This document shows, one piece after another, positions 13,242 through 24,558 of a DNA stretch of 64,000 nt. The notes beneath the pieces were generated by a model, which had not been told where the DNA came from, did no database searches, and was given only the letters and a program-made list of their open reading frames with translations. Positions within the stretch are counted from its first letter, which is position 1, and each line of letters begins with the position of its first letter. Origin of the DNA: Leifsonia sp. ALI-44-B (GTDB lineage Bacteria > Actinomycetota > Actinomycetes > Actinomycetales > Microbacteriaceae); the NCBI RefSeq assembly GCF_001984125.1, contig NZ_MTQL01000006.1:558001-622000 (forward strand), given 5' to 3'. The position numbers and the translations under genes are program-made.

Positions 13242-13358
13242 GTTCTGCACAGACATCCCGCGGATGTGCTCGGTGGGGCACGAATCGGTACGCTGGTGGG
13301 AGAGAACACACTCAGGCACGTACACACGGTGCCGCCCATAGCGATCAGGAGTCACAGC

Positions 13359-15935
13359 ATGCCCGCGAGCGTTCCCGACAAACCGGCCCTCGAGGGCCTC
13401 GAAACCTCCTGGGGCACGCGCTGGGAAGAGTCGGGCGTCTACCGCTTCGATCGAACGGGTGTCACGCACGACGACATCTACTCGATCGACACTCCCCCGC
13501 CCACGGCCTCCGGTTCTCTGCACATCGGTCACGTCTTCAGCTACACGCACACCGACGTCGTGGCGCGCTACCAGCGCATGTCGGGCAAGCGCGTCTTCTA
13601 CCCCATGGGGTGGGATGACAACGGCCTGCCCACCGAGCGCCGCGTGCAGAACTACTACGGCGTGCGCTGCGACCCGTCGCTGCCCTACGACGCCGACTTC
13701 GTGCCGCCGTTCGAGGGTGGCGACAACAAATCCACCAAGGCCGCCGACCAGAAGCCCGTGTCGCGCCGCAACTTCATCGAGCTGTGCGAGCGCCTCACGG
13801 TCGAGGACGAGAAGCAGTTCGAGGCCGTCTGGCGGGCCCTCGGCCTGTCGGTCGACTGGACCCAGACTTACCGAACCATTGGTAACGAAGCCCTCTTCAC
13901 CTCGCAGCTCGCGTTCCTGCGCAACGTCGAGCGCGGCGAGGCCTACCAGGCCATGGCCCCGACGCTGTGGGACGTCACTTTCCGCACCGCCGTTGCCCAG
14001 GCCGAGCTCGAAGACAAGGAGCAGCCGGGCGCCTACCACCGCCTCGCATTCGAGAAGGCCGACGGCGGTTCGGTCGAGATCGAGACCACGCGTCCCGAAC
14101 TCCTCGCCGCCTGCGTCGCCCTCGTGGCCCACCCCGACGACGAGCGGTACAAGCACCTCTTCGGCACCACCGTGACGACGCCGGTCTTCGGCGTCGAGGT
14201 GCCCATCGTGGCGCACCACCTCGCGCAGCCCGACAAGGGCGCCGGCATCGCCATGATCTGCACGTTCGGCGACCTGACCGACGTCATCTGGTGGCGCGAG
14301 CTCGACCTGCCGAACCGCGCGATCATGGGCTTCGACGGCCGCATCATCGCCGAGGCACCCGACGTCATCACGAGCGAGAAGGGCCTCGCCGCCTACGCCC
14401 AGCTCGCCGGCAAGACGGTCTTCAGCGCCAAGCAGACCATCGTCGAGCTGCTGCGCGAAGAGGGCAGCCTGATCGGCGACCCGAAGCCCATCGTGCACCC
14501 CGTCAAATTCTTCGAAAAGGGCGACAAGCCGCTCGAGATCGTGTCGACCCGCCAGTGGTACATCCGCAACGGAGCCCGCGACGAAGAGCTGCGCGCCAAG
14601 CTGCTCGCCTTCGGCCAGGACCTCGACTGGCACCCCGACTTCATGCGCGTGCGCTACGAGAACTGGGTCGGCGGCCTCTCGGGCGACTGGCTCATCTCGC
14701 GCCAGCGCTTCTTCGGCGTGCCCATCCCGGTGTGGTACCCGCTCGACGGCGACGGCAACCCCGTCTTCGACCAGCCCATCGTGGCCACGCGCGAGATGCT
14801 GCCCGTCGACCCCTCCTCCGAGCCCGCACCCGGCTACGACGCGTCTCAGCGCGGCCAGGCCGGCGGCTTCATCGGCGAGGTCGACGTGATGGACACGTGG
14901 GCCACGTCATCCCTCACCCCGCAGCTCGCGGGCGGCTGGGAGCGCGACGAAGAACTCTGGAACCTCGTCTTCCCTTACTCACTGCGCCCCCAGGGCCAGG
15001 ACATCATCCGCACGTGGCTGTTCAGCACCATGCTGCGCTCGACGCTCGAATACGGCGAGAAGCCGTGGACGAACACCACGCTGTCCGGCTTCATCGTCGA
15101 CCCCGACCGCAAGAAGATGTCGAAGTCGAAGGGCAACGTCGTCACGCCCGCCGACATCCTCGAGAAGCACGGCTCCGACGCGGTGCGCTACTGGGCCGCC
15201 TCCTCGCGTCTCGGCACCGACGCCGCGTTCGATCCGCAGAACCCCACGCAGATCAAGATCGGTCGCCGCCTCGCCATCAAGGTTCTCAACGCCTCGAAGT
15301 TCATCCTCGGTTTCGAGGTTCCCGAGGGTGCCCAGATCACCGAGCCGCTCGACGCCAGCATGCTCGCGCAGCTCGAACGCGTCGTGGCGGATGCGTCGGC
15401 AGCCCTCGCCGCTTACGACCACGCCCGTGCGCTCGAGATCACCGAGAGCTTCTTCTGGGCGTTCTGCGACGACTACCTCGAGCTCGTGAAGGAACGCGCC
15501 TACGACGAGGAGCACGAGGGTCAAGCATCCGCCGCCCTCGCTCTGCGCACGGCGCTCGGTGTGCTGCTGCGACTGTTCGCTCCCGTCATCCCGTTCGCCA
15601 CCGAAGAGGCCTGGTCGTGGTTCAACGACGGCTCCGTGCACGTGGCCGACTGGCCGACCGTGGCCGAGTTCGACGGGCTGCCCGACGGTGACGCGTCGCT
15701 CCTCACGCTGGCGTCCGAAGCACTGACGAGCATCCGCCGCGCCAAGACCGATGCGAAGGCCTCGCAGAAGACGCCCGTGGCGCAGGCCACCATCGCCGGA
15801 ACCGCCGAGCAGACCGAATCGCTCGCGCGCGCCGCCTCCGACCTCAAGGCCGTCGGACGCATCGACACCCTCACCTTCATCACCGCCGCCGAACTGGCCG
15901 TCACGGACATCGTGCTCGCGCCGGCCGACAGCTAA
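13359..15935 (+). CDS. valS: Valyl-tRNA synthetase
   Basis: 858 residues, class I synthetase charging tRNA-Val. HIGH is at 55-58 and KMSKS at 586-590 (in KKMSKSKGNVV). The insert GDNKSTKAADQKPVSRRNF after the HIGH region is typical of the actinobacterial valS subtype. The ATG at 13359 has AGGAG about seven bases upstream; earlier in-frame codons fall in the intergenic hairpin region. It is followed twelve bases later by a GNAT acetyltransferase, so the two are probably cotranscribed. Confidence 0.97.
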   Translation: MPASVPDKPALEGLETSWGTRWEESGVYRFDRTGVTHDDIYSIDTPPPTASGSLHIGHVFSYTHTDVVARYQRMSGKRVFYPMGWDDNGLPTERRVQNYYGVRCDPSLPYDADFVPPFEGGDNKSTKAADQKPVSRRNFIELCERLTVEDEKQFEAVWRALGLSVDWTQTYRTIGNEALFTSQLAFLRNVERGEAYQAMAPTLWDVTFRTAVAQAELEDKEQPGAYHRLAFEKADGGSVEIETTRPELLAACVALVAHPDDERYKHLFGTTVTTPVFGVEVPIVAHHLAQPDKGAGIAMICTFGDLTDVIWWRELDLPNRAIMGFDGRIIAEAPDVITSEKGLAAYAQLAGKTVFSAKQTIVELLREEGSLIGDPKPIVHPVKFFEKGDKPLEIVSTRQWYIRNGARDEELRAKLLAFGQDLDWHPDFMRVRYENWVGGLSGDWLISRQRFFGVPIPVWYPLDGDGNPVFDQPIVATREMLPVDPSSEPAPGYDASQRGQAGGFIGEVDVMDTWATSSLTPQLAGGWERDEELWNLVFPYSLRPQGQDIIRTWLFSTMLRSTLEYGEKPWTNTTLSGFIVDPDRKKMSKSKGNVVTPADILEKHGSDAVRYWAASSRLGTDAAFDPQNPTQIKIGRRLAIKVLNASKFILGFEVPEGAQITEPLDASMLAQLERVVADASAALAAYDHARALEITESFFWAFCDDYLELVKERAYDEEHEGQASAALALRTALGVLLRLFAPVIPFATEEAWSWFNDGSVHVADWPTVAEFDGLPDGDASLLTLASEALTSIRRAKTDAKASQKTPVAQATIAGTAEQTESLARAASDLKAVGRIDTLTFITAAELAVTDIVLAPADS

Positions 15936-15946
15936 GGAGCACCACC

Positions 15947-16423
15947 ATGTCCGAGAGCACCAGCGTTTCCCCCACCGCAGCCGTCACGATCCGCCCCATG
16001 CGCGATCGCGACTTCTTCTCGTGGCTGCCGCTCTTCGTCGAATACGGCGATTTCTACAACTCCCCCGTGACCGACCAGAAGGCCCTGCTCGTGTGGAGCT
16101 GGATCTCCGAGGGCAAGCACGACGTGCACGGCCTCGTGGCCGAGAACGCCGACGGCACGCTCGTCGGCTTCGCGCACTACCGCGGATTCGCGCGGCCGCT
16201 CGCCGGCGAGGTGGGCGTCTACCTCGACGACCTCTTCGTGCAGCCTGACGCGCGTCGCAGCGGCATCGCCACGCAGCTCATCGAGGCCGTCGGCGAGGCA
16301 GCCCGCGCCCGCGGTGCCCGCATCGTGCGCTGGGTCACAGCCGAAGACAACGCCGATGCGCAGAAGCTCTACGACCAGGTCGCGGCCCGCACCACGTGGC
16401 TGACCTACGACATGGGGCTCTAA
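15947..16423 (+). CDS. GNAT family N-acetyltransferase
   Basis: 158 residues, of normal length for a single GNAT domain. The acetyl-CoA-binding loop motif A is visible as VYLDDLFVQPDARRSGIATQLIEAV. The N-terminus has an Arg-Pro-Met-Arg-Asp-Arg-Asp entry strand, as in many GNATs. It starts 11 bases after valS with GGAG upstream (AAGGAGCACCACC). The substrate is unknown. Linkage to valS is typical of read-through cotranscription rather than evidence of function. Confidence 0.9.
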   Translation: MSESTSVSPTAAVTIRPMRDRDFFSWLPLFVEYGDFYNSPVTDQKALLVWSWISEGKHDVHGLVAENADGTLVGFAHYRGFARPLAGEVGVYLDDLFVQPDARRSGIATQLIEAVGEAARARGARIVRWVTAEDNADAQKLYDQVAARTTWLTYDMGL

Positions 16424-16427
16424 GCTC

Positions 16428-16700
16428 ATGCAGCTCGGCACGCGCTGGACTTTCGGGCAGGACGCCCCGGCCAGCCTGCCCGGCGTCGTCACCGAGGCCG
16501 TTCGATCCGTCGAGGCCGAGGTCTCGGCCGGCGGCACCGATGCGGCCGGTTGGCGCTGGACGCTGACCTGGCTCGAAGGCAAACCGGTCGTCGAGCTCGA
16601 TGACGGCACCACCGTCACCTATCAGCCCGCTTCGGCCCTCGGGCCCGAATCGGCGACCATACGCAGCGCCGACGATGAGGACGACGAGGGCGCTTTCTAG
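16428..16700 (+). CDS. Small conserved protein of unknown function
   Basis: A 90-residue acidic protein that begins four bases after the acetyltransferase stop. It has regular high-GC3 codon use and ends in an Asp/Glu run (SADDEDDEGAF). The middle (WRWTLTWLEGKPVVELDDGTTVTYQ) could form a small beta domain. I do not recognise a named family. Its tight spacing in the valS operon and coding character make it a probable real gene. Confidence 0.65.
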   Translation: MQLGTRWTFGQDAPASLPGVVTEAVRSVEAEVSAGGTDAAGWRWTLTWLEGKPVVELDDGTTVTYQPASALGPESATIRSADDEDDEGAF

Positions 16701-16791
16701 AGGGAACCGAATGCGCGCCGGCATTCGTGCCCGTGCCGGTTTCACTGTCGGTGCCGGTCGCGGTTCCGACGCCAGCGCTAGCGGGGTCCGA

Positions 16792-17598
16792 CTACTTGGT
16801 CGCGAGGATCTCGCCGTGGGGCATCGCGAACCAGCCGGTCTTGTCGGCCACCCACGTCTTCCACGCCTCAGAGACCTCTTGCAGGTCCTCGAGCGTGGCG
16901 GCACCCGCTTCGATCGACTGCGGCGCGAAGCTCGACTCGAGGGCGCGCACGGCCCAGTTGCCGCCCCACCACTCGCGATCCGCGTCATCCGCGAAGCACC
17001 AGATAGATGCTCCCGTCGAGATGTCCTCGAAGCCGGCCTCCATCGCCCAGGCCTTCAAGCTCGACCCGCCGTCGGGGTCGCCGCCGTTGAAGCGTGCGAC
17101 GGCCTGGTAGACATCCATCCATTTGCGCAGGCCCGGCAGGAGCGGGTGCCACACGGCGCCGCCATAGATGACGTCGCGCGCGGCGACCACGCCGCCGGGC
17201 TTCACCACGCGGCGCATCTCGCGCAGGACCGCGACCGGATCGGCCACGTGCTGCAGCACCTGGTGAGCATGCACCACATCGAACGTGTCGTCGGGGAACT
17301 CGAGGTGATAGGCATCCCCCACCTGGAATTCGACGTTGGTCAGGCCGTTGTCGTCGGCGAGGGCCTGGGCCTGGTCGCGGACGTCTTCGGCGGCATCGAT
17401 GCCGACCACGCGACCGCCGGCCACACGACGACCGATGTCGACCGTGATCGTTCCGGGCCCCGACCCCACGTCGAGAACCGACGCGCCCGGCACCAGGTGC
17501 GGCACCAGATAGGCGGCCGAGTTGTCGACCGTGCGCCAGCTGTGGGTGCGCAGAACGCTGTCGTGGTGTCCGTGGGTATACCGTTCGATCGTTGCCAT
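16792..17598 (-). CDS. Class I SAM-dependent methyltransferase
   Basis: 268 residues. The SAM-binding motif I is VLDVGSGPGTITVDIG, the acidic end of strand 2 is VVGIDAAED, and motif post-I/II is FDVVHAHQVLQHV, followed by LREMRRVVKPGGVVAARD. This is the UbiE/methyltransferase type 11 fold. The remaining C-terminal ~120 residues contain conserved Trp/Tyr but do not disclose a substrate. It is divergent from the M3 peptidase gene. Likely a small-molecule methyltransferase. Confidence 0.9.
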   Translation of the reverse strand: MATIERYTHGHHDSVLRTHSWRTVDNSAAYLVPHLVPGASVLDVGSGPGTITVDIGRRVAGGRVVGIDAAEDVRDQAQALADDNGLTNVEFQVGDAYHLEFPDDTFDVVHAHQVLQHVADPVAVLREMRRVVKPGGVVAARDVIYGGAVWHPLLPGLRKWMDVYQAVARFNGGDPDGGSSLKAWAMEAGFEDISTGASIWCFADDADREWWGGNWAVRALESSFAPQSIEAGAATLEDLQEVSEAWKTWVADKTGWFAMPHGEILATK

Positions 17599-17661
17599 AC
17601 CCCGACACTAACTCCCCCACCCGACGGCCTCGTCGATGTGACGGCGGCGTAGGCTGGCGGG

Positions 17662-19707
17662 ATGGCCGATACGACGAATCCCCTGATCGCACCCAGTCCG
17701 CTTCCATACCATCTGCCTCCCTTCGCCGATATCTCCGACGAACATTACGAACCGGCATTCGAGGCGGGCATGCGGGCGCACCTCGAAGAGATCCGTGCTA
17801 TCACGAGCAACCCCGACGAGCCGACGTTCGAGAACACGATGATTCCTCTCGAACGCGCCGGGCAGATCCTGCACCGCGTCGCGACGGTCTTCTTCAACAA
17901 GAGCTCGTCCGACTCCAACGAGGCCACCAACGCGCTCGAAGAAGAGATCGCGCCGCGACTGGCGGCCCACGACGACGCCATCATGCTGGATGCCGCGCTC
18001 TACGCCCGCGTGCGCGCCGTCGCCCAGACATCCGACGCTCTCGACGACGAGTCGCGCTACCTGGTTGAGCGCTACCTCGCCGAATTCGAGCACGCGGGCG
18101 CCAACCTCGACGACGACGGCAAGGAGCGGCTGCGGGCCTTCAACCAGACGCTGTCGACGTTGACCACACGCTTCGAGAAGAACCTGCTCGCCGACACGAA
18201 CGACCTGGCGGTTCTCGTCACGGATGTGGAAGAGCTCGATGGCCTGAGCGAGGGCGAGATCGCGTCGCTGGCCGCGGCCGCCCGTGATCGCGGCATCGAC
18301 GACGCCTACCTCATCACACTCGTCCTGCCCACCGGACATCCCGTGCTGGCATCCCTCACATCGCGCACGCTGCGACACCGCATCATGGAGGCCTCGCGGG
18401 CGCGCGGTCGCCGCGGCGGACCGTATGACAACCGCGAACTCGTGCTCGAGATCACTCGCCTGCGCGCCCAACGCGCCCATCTGCTCGGTTTCAACAGCCA
18501 CGCCGAATACGTCACGTCCGAACAGACCGCCAAGAGCCCCGAGGCCGTTTCGCGCATGCTCGGCCAGCTCGCACCGCCGGCGGCCCGCAACGCGCGCGCC
18601 GAACAGGCAGCGCTGCAGCAGATCGTCGACGAGCACGAAGATGAGCCCTTCGCCATCGAAGCCCACGATTGGGCGTTCTACAGCGAGCGGGTTCGCCAGG
18701 CCACCTATGACGTCGACACGCAGGCCATGCGGCCCTACTTCGAGGCCGAACGCGTGCTGCGCGACGGCGTGTTCTTCGCGGCCACGAAGCTCTATGGCAT
18801 CACTTTCACCGAGCGCCACGACCTGATGGCCTACCATCCCGACGCCCGCGTCTTCGAGGTGCACAACGAAGACGGCACCGAGCTGGGCCTCTACATCCTC
18901 GACCTCTACACGTGCGACTCGAAGCGCGGCGGCGCCTGGATGAACCCGCTAGTCTCGCAGTCGACGCTTCTCGGCCTGCCGCCCGTCGTGGTCAACAACC
19001 TCAACGTGCCGAAACCGCCCGCCGGCTCGCCGACCCTGCTCAGCTTCGACGAGGTCAACACGTTCTTCCACGAGTTCGGCCACGCGCTGCACGGCCTCTT
19101 CGCCCACGTCACCTACCCCAAGTTCTCGGGCACCAATGTGTTCCGCGACTTCGTCGAGTTCCCGAGCCAGGTCAACGAGATGTGGATGCTGTGGCCCGAG
19201 GTTCTCGAGAACTACGCGGTCCATCACCGCACGGGTGAGCCCCTGCCCGCCGACCTCGTCGCGAAGATCCAGGCGTCTTCAGCTTTCGACGAGGGCCATT
19301 CCACCAGCGAGTACCTGGCGGCCGCGCTGCTCGACCAGGCCTGGCACCGCATCACGGCCGACGATGCCGTCGGCGATGTCGAGAGCTTCGAAGCGGATGC
19401 CCTCGCCGATGTGGGCCTCGACAACCCCGCCGTGCCCACGCGCTACTCGAGCGCCTACTTCGCCCACACGTTCTCGGGCGGCTACGACGCCGGCTACTAC
19501 TCCTACATCTGGAGCGAAGTGCTGGATGCCGACACGGTCGACTGGTTCGAGGAAAACGGCGGGCTGACGCGCGAGAACGGCGACCGGTTCCGTCGCCTGC
19601 TTCTGGGCGTCGGCGGCAGCACGGACCCGCTCGAGGCGTACCGCGCGTTCCGCGGCCGGGATGCCGTCATCGAACCACTTCTCACCCGCCGCGGTCTCGA
19701 GCACTGA
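17662..19707 (+). CDS. dcp: M3 family zinc metallopeptidase (peptidyl-dipeptidase Dcp-like)
   Basis: 681 residues, typical of Dcp/oligopeptidase A. The zinc site HEFGH is at 470-474, with the downstream ligand in FVEFPSQVNEMW. The C-terminal substrate-loop Tyr/Gly residues (YFAHTFSGGYDAGYYSYIW) are those conserved in family M3. No signal peptide is seen, so it is cytosolic and probably degrades short peptides released by proteases. It ends 24 bases before a perfect terminator hairpin shared with clpX. Dcp rather than PepF is favoured by length and the DVEEL/GLSEGE region, but the exact specificity is inference. Confidence 0.92.
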   Translation: MADTTNPLIAPSPLPYHLPPFADISDEHYEPAFEAGMRAHLEEIRAITSNPDEPTFENTMIPLERAGQILHRVATVFFNKSSSDSNEATNALEEEIAPRLAAHDDAIMLDAALYARVRAVAQTSDALDDESRYLVERYLAEFEHAGANLDDDGKERLRAFNQTLSTLTTRFEKNLLADTNDLAVLVTDVEELDGLSEGEIASLAAAARDRGIDDAYLITLVLPTGHPVLASLTSRTLRHRIMEASRARGRRGGPYDNRELVLEITRLRAQRAHLLGFNSHAEYVTSEQTAKSPEAVSRMLGQLAPPAARNARAEQAALQQIVDEHEDEPFAIEAHDWAFYSERVRQATYDVDTQAMRPYFEAERVLRDGVFFAATKLYGITFTERHDLMAYHPDARVFEVHNEDGTELGLYILDLYTCDSKRGGAWMNPLVSQSTLLGLPPVVVNNLNVPKPPAGSPTLLSFDEVNTFFHEFGHALHGLFAHVTYPKFSGTNVFRDFVEFPSQVNEMWMLWPEVLENYAVHHRTGEPLPADLVAKIQASSAFDEGHSTSEYLAAALLDQAWHRITADDAVGDVESFEADALADVGLDNPAVPTRYSSAYFAHTFSGGYDAGYYSYIWSEVLDADTVDWFEENGGLTRENGDRFRRLLLGVGGSTDPLEAYRAFRGRDAVIEPLLTRRGLEH

Positions 19708-19730
19708 CCGGGCCAATCACGAGGCGCAGC

Positions 19731-19763
19731 AAGAAGGCCGGGAGAATATCTCCCGGCCTTCTT
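19731..19763. terminator. Bidirectional terminator between the M3 peptidase gene and clpX
   Basis: Perfect 15-base arms (AAGAAGGCCGGGAGA and complement) around a three-base loop. The AAGAAG end gives a CUUCUU tail on either strand, serving both converging genes. Confidence 0.9.
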
Positions 19764-19792
19764 CGCGCAGTCCCCACTCGAAGGGTGAGGTC

Positions 19793-21073
<1,281 letters not shown>

Positions 21074-21318
21074 CCCGTCACGCTCCCTTTTCGCAGTTAG
21101 ATCGTGGTTGTGCGTACTGTCGAGCCTAACCCGATTCGGCGTGTTTGCCCCGAACCCGGCCGGTCGGTCGCGGCGCGTCGGATGCGTTCCGCCGAAGCGG
21201 CTTCGCGGCTGTCGTGCGCCGGTCGTGTGTGGTCAAAGTCTGCGCCATGTCCGGCCGCCCGCAAAATCGGTTCGCCCTCAGCGTGTGCCACCGGCAGGGG
21301 ACGCCGCGCGGCAGAGAC
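21074..21318. other. Non-coding spacer upstream of clpX
   Basis: This stretch separates clpX from the terminator of the clpP operon. It must carry the clpX promoter on the minus strand. I could not identify a convincing -35/-10 pair or a heat-shock operator; small open frames here have atypical Arg-rich translations and no ribosome-binding sites. Confidence 0.5.
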
Positions 21319-21359
21319 AGAGGGCCGGATGCCGCGGCGTGCGCGTCATCCGGCCCTCT
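21319..21359 (-). terminator. Terminator of the clpP1-clpP2 operon
   Basis: AGAGGGCCGGATG pairs with its complement (13 bases) around a 15-base GC-rich loop, 32 bases after the clpP2 stop on the minus strand. The 3' side continues into CTGTCTCTG, a moderate U content. Confidence 0.75.
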
Positions 21360-21390
21360 CCGTGCTGGGTATCAGCTCGGCTGTTCTGTC

Positions 21391-22080
21391 TTACTGAGCG
21401 ATCGCCGCGGGAAGCGACTTGCGGCTCGTGAGCACCTGGTCGATCAGACCGTACTCGAGCGCCTCGCTGGCGCCGAGGATCTTGTCGCGGTCGATGTCTT
21501 TGTTGACCTGCTCCTGCGAGCGGTTCGAGTGCTTCGACAGCGTGGCCTCGAGCCAGGTGCGCATGCGCATGATCTCGGCGGCCTGGATCTCGATGTCCGA
21601 CGCCTGTCCCCGACCGGCCTCGCCGACGGCGGGCTGGTGAATGAGGATGCGGGCGTTGGGCAGCGCGAGGCGCTTGCCGGGGGTGCCGGCGGCGGTGAGC
21701 ACGGCGGCAGCGGAGGCTGCCTGGCCCAGGACGACCGTCTGGATCTGCGGACGGATGTACTGCATCGTGTCGTAGATCGCCGTCATCGCGGTGAACGAGC
21801 CACCGGGCGAGTTGATGTACATGACGATGTCTCGGTCGGGGTCCATGCTCTCGAGCACCAACAGCTGCGCCATGATGTCGTCGGCCGATGCGTCGTCGAC
21901 CTGGACACCCAGGAAGATGATGCGGTCTTCGAACAGCTTGGCGTAGGGGTCTTGGCGCTTGTAGCCGTAGGCGGTGCGCTCTTCGAAGCTCGGCAGGATG
22001 TAACGGCTGCCGGGCATCTGAACGCCGGATGCCTGACCCATCGAGCTCGTGGCGTTTCCACCGAATGTGGGGATGTTCAT
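21391..22080 (-). CDS. clpP2: ATP-dependent Clp protease proteolytic subunit (ClpP2 type)
   Basis: 229 residues, a serine protease. The catalytic Ser lies in GQAASAAAVL and the His in ARILIHQPA; an Asp follows in the KDIDRD region. The GQAASAAAVL form is that of actinobacterial ClpP2. The ATG at 22080 (MNIPTFGG) has GAAGGA upstream; the N-terminal ~25 residues before SRYILPSFEERTA are probably a propeptide or disordered. The gene begins 26 bases after clpP1, so the two are cotranscribed and should form the mixed ClpP1P2 tetradecamer. Confidence 0.96.
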   Translation of the reverse strand: MNIPTFGGNATSSMGQASGVQMPGSRYILPSFEERTAYGYKRQDPYAKLFEDRIIFLGVQVDDASADDIMAQLLVLESMDPDRDIVMYINSPGGSFTAMTAIYDTMQYIRPQIQTVVLGQAASAAAVLTAAGTPGKRLALPNARILIHQPAVGEAGRGQASDIEIQAAEIMRMRTWLEATLSKHSNRSQEQVNKDIDRDKILGASEALEYGLIDQVLTSRKSLPAAIAQ

Positions 22081-22106
22081 CTGTTTTCCTTCGTCGAGTT
22101 CGTGAG

Positions 22107-22694
22107 TCAGTTCGTTTCGGTTCCGCCGCCACCGGCGACGTCGGTGGCCGACTCGCGGATGTGGTCGACGAAGCCGTACTCGAGGGCCTCTTGCGCGCTG
22201 AACCAACGGTCGCGGTCACCGTCGAGGTTGATCTGCTCGACCGTCTTACCGGTCTGGGCGGCGGTGATCTCGGCGAGGCGGCGCTTCATGTCGAGGATGA
22301 GCTGAGCCTGCGTCTGGATATCGCTCGCCGTTCCGCCGAAGCCGCCGTGCGGCTGGTGCAGCAGAACACGCGCGTTGGGCGTGATGTAGCGCTTGCCCTT
22401 GGTGCCGGCGGTCAGCAGAAGCTGACCCATCGAGGCGGCCATACCGATTCCGACGGTGACGATGTCGTTCGGCACGAACTGCATCGTGTCGTAGATGGCC
22501 ATGCCTGCGGTGATCGAACCGCCGGGCGAGTTGATGTAGAGGTAGATGTCTCGGGTGGAGTCTTCAGCCGCCAACAGAAGAAGCTTTGCGGCGATCTCGT
22601 TGGCGTTGTCGTCGCGCACCTCTGACCCGAGCCAGATGATGCGGTCTTTCAGCAGTCGGTCAAAAACACTGGGTGACAGTGCTGGTTCGGCCAT
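22107..22694 (-). CDS. clpP1: ATP-dependent Clp protease proteolytic subunit (ClpP1 type)
   Basis: 195 residues. The catalytic Ser is in [11 protein letters not shown], the His in [11 protein letters not shown] and the Asp in LDGDRDRW. This is the ClpP1 signature of actinobacteria. I prefer the ATG at 22694 (MAEPALSP), because GGAG sits seven bases before it, over the ATG four codons upstream, which has no ribosome-binding site. It is the first gene of the clpP1-clpP2 pair and lies downstream of the trigger factor gene, the conserved tig-clpP-clpX order. Confidence 0.96.
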   Translation of the reverse strand: MAEPALSPSVFDRLLKDRIIWLGSEVRDDNANEIAAKLLLLAAEDSTRDIYLYINSPGGSITAGMAIYDTMQFVPNDIVTVGIGMAASMGQLLLTAGTKGKRYITPNARVLLHQPHGGFGGTASDIQTQAQLILDMKRRLAEITAAQTGKTVEQINLDGDRDRWFSAQEALEYGFVDHIRESATDVAGGGGTETN

Positions 22695-22895
22695 GTCGCG
22701 CTCCATTTCAGTTATCGCTTGGAATCGAATCTATAGGAGCTAACGTCGGCAAACGGGCGTGTTCGCCGTGGGCAGACGTTGCCGTGTCCCTGCCGGGTCT
22801 TCTGGCCACGTGCGGCGTGTCGCGCTCCCTTTCGGTGCGTGTCGGATGCCGAGGCACCGCGTCTCGGCTCATGCGAAGTTCCCCGACCGAACGCA

Positions 22896-22927
22896 CGAAT
22901 GCCCCCGGCGTGAACCGGGGGCATTCG
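22896..22927 (-). terminator. Terminator of the trigger factor gene
   Basis: CGAATGCCCCCGG and its complement form a 13-base stem around six bases, 31 bases beyond the tig stop on the minus strand. It isolates tig from the clpP operon. The remaining ~200 bases up to clpP1 hold that operon's promoter; TATAGA (complement of about 22729-22734) is a possible -10 but no good -35 is seen. Confidence 0.8.
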
Positions 22928-22958
22928 AGGCGCTCAGGCCGTGAGGCCGAACGGGGTG

Positions 22959-24461
22959 TTACTTAGCGTCTGCGTCATCCGAAGCGGCAGCCTTCTTGGC
23001 GGCGGGCTTCTTGGCGGCAGCCTTCTTGGCCGGTGCCTTCTTCGCGGGCTTCTCAGCGGCGGCCTCGTCGGCCGGCGCGGCGTCGCTCTCGGTGGCGTCG
23101 GTGCTGGCCTCGTCGGTGCTGGCCTCGTCGGTGCCGGCCTCGTCGGCGGCGGCGTCGGTGCTGACCTCATCGGTGCCGGCATCGTCGGCCTCGGGCACGA
23201 AGCCGGTGAGGTCGATGGCCTTGCCGTTGGTGTCTACGACGGTTGCCTTGCCGAGCACGACGGCGATGGCCTTGTTACGGGCTACTTCGCCGACCATGGC
23301 GGGGATCTGGCCGTTCTGGTCGAGAACCTGGATGAATTCTCCCGGCTCCATGCCGTACTGCGACGCACCCTGGATGAGGTACTGCGTGAGCTCTTCCTGG
23401 CTGACCTGGACCTTCTCGGCCTCGGCGATCGCGTCGAACAGCATCTGCTGACGGAACGTCTCGGTGGAGGAGACGCGAACCTCTTCGCGGTGGGCGTCGT
23501 CTTCGAGGCGGCCCTCGCCCTCGAGGTGACGGTGCACCTCGTCTTCGACGAGCTGCTCGGGGACGGGGATCTCGACCGACTCGACGAGCTGCTCGACGAG
23601 CTTGGTGCGAGCCTCGGCGCCCTGGCCGAAGGCCTTCTGGCGCTCGACCTGACTCTTGAGGCTCTCGCGCAGCTCGTCGATGGTGTCGAACTCGCTGGCG
23701 ATCTGAGCGAAGTCGTCGTTCGCCTCGGGCATCTCGCGCTCTTTCACGGCGGTGACGGTGACGGCGATCTCGGCCTGCTCACCCTCGTGCTCGCCGCCCA
23801 GGAGCGGGGCGCTGAACGTGGTGCTCTCACCCGCGGTGAGGGAGTCGAGGGCCTCGTCGATGCCCTCGATCAGCTCACCCGAGCCGAGCTCGTAGCTGAT
23901 GGCGTCGGCACGGTCGACTTCTTCGCCGTTGATGGTGGCGACGAGGTCGATCTGAGCGAAGTCACCGGTCTTGGCGGGACGGTCGACGCTGATGAGCGTG
24001 CCGAAGCGCGTGCGCAGGCGGTCGAGCTCTTCCTGCACGTCTTCGTCGGTGATCTCGGCGGGCTCGACCTCGACGGTCAGGCCGGAGTATTCGGGCAGCT
24101 CGATCTCGGGGCGGACATCGACCTCGACGTTGACCAGGAGGTCACCGGAGTAGTCCTTGTCGCTCGGCCATTCGATGATGTCGGCCTGCGGGCGGCCGAG
24201 CGAGCGGAGGCTGTGCTCTTCGACGGCGGCGCGGTAGAAACCGTCGAGGCCTTCGTTGACGGCGTGCTCGAGGACCGCACCCTTGCCGACGCGCTGGTCG
24301 ATGATCGCGGGCGGAACCTTGCCCTTGCGGAAGCCAGGAATGTTGACCTGCTCGGCGATGTGACCGTAGGCGTGCGTGATGCTGGGCTTCAAGTCGTCGG
24401 GCGTCACCGTGATGGCGAGCTTGACGCGCGTGGGGCTCAGCTGTTCGACCGTGGACTTCAC
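22959..24461 (-). CDS. tig: Trigger factor, ribosome-associated chaperone and prolyl isomerase
   Basis: 500 residues. The ribosome-binding signature GFRKGKVP is near residue 45 in the N-terminal domain. A PPIase domain ([11 protein letters not shown]...GSGELIEG) and the helical C-terminal chaperone domain follow. Unusually, the last ~70 residues form a low-complexity tail: repeated Asp/Glu/Ala/Ser/Thr, then a histone-H1-like run of Lys/Ala/Pro ([20 protein letters not shown]). The GTG start at 24461 has AGGAG seven to eight bases upstream; longer readings run through the tRNA-Pro gene. It folds nascent chains and sits next to the Clp protease genes. Confidence 0.96.
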   Translation of the reverse strand: MKSTVEQLSPTRVKLAITVTPDDLKPSITHAYGHIAEQVNIPGFRKGKVPPAIIDQRVGKGAVLEHAVNEGLDGFYRAAVEEHSLRSLGRPQADIIEWPSDKDYSGDLLVNVEVDVRPEIELPEYSGLTVEVEPAEITDEDVQEELDRLRTRFGTLISVDRPAKTGDFAQIDLVATINGEEVDRADAISYELGSGELIEGIDEALDSLTAGESTTFSAPLLGGEHEGEQAEIAVTVTAVKEREMPEANDDFAQIASEFDTIDELRESLKSQVERQKAFGQGAEARTKLVEQLVESVEIPVPEQLVEDEVHRHLEGEGRLEDDAHREEVRVSSTETFRQQMLFDAIAEAEKVQVSQEELTQYLIQGASQYGMEPGEFIQVLDQNGQIPAMVGEVARNKAIAVVLGKATVVDTNGKAIDLTGFVPEADDAGTDEVSTDAAADEAGTDEASTDEASTDATESDAAPADEAAAEKPAKKAPAKKAAAKKPAAKKAAASDDADAK

Positions 24462-24558
24462 GTGTTCAATCTCCTGTGTTCGAAACTCTTGTACTCGAAC
24501 CCGTAACGACGCGGCAGTTGTCGCGTGGGGCGTTTCGGGCCGAGGATGACATGTGTGG

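Noticed and set aside
11802-14633. 943-codon minus-strand open frame across the transporter and valS
   Set aside because: It covers the 3' part of two strongly supported plus-strand genes and the intergenic hairpin; the composition is shadow-like (His/Arg/Glu/Gly-rich) without domains.
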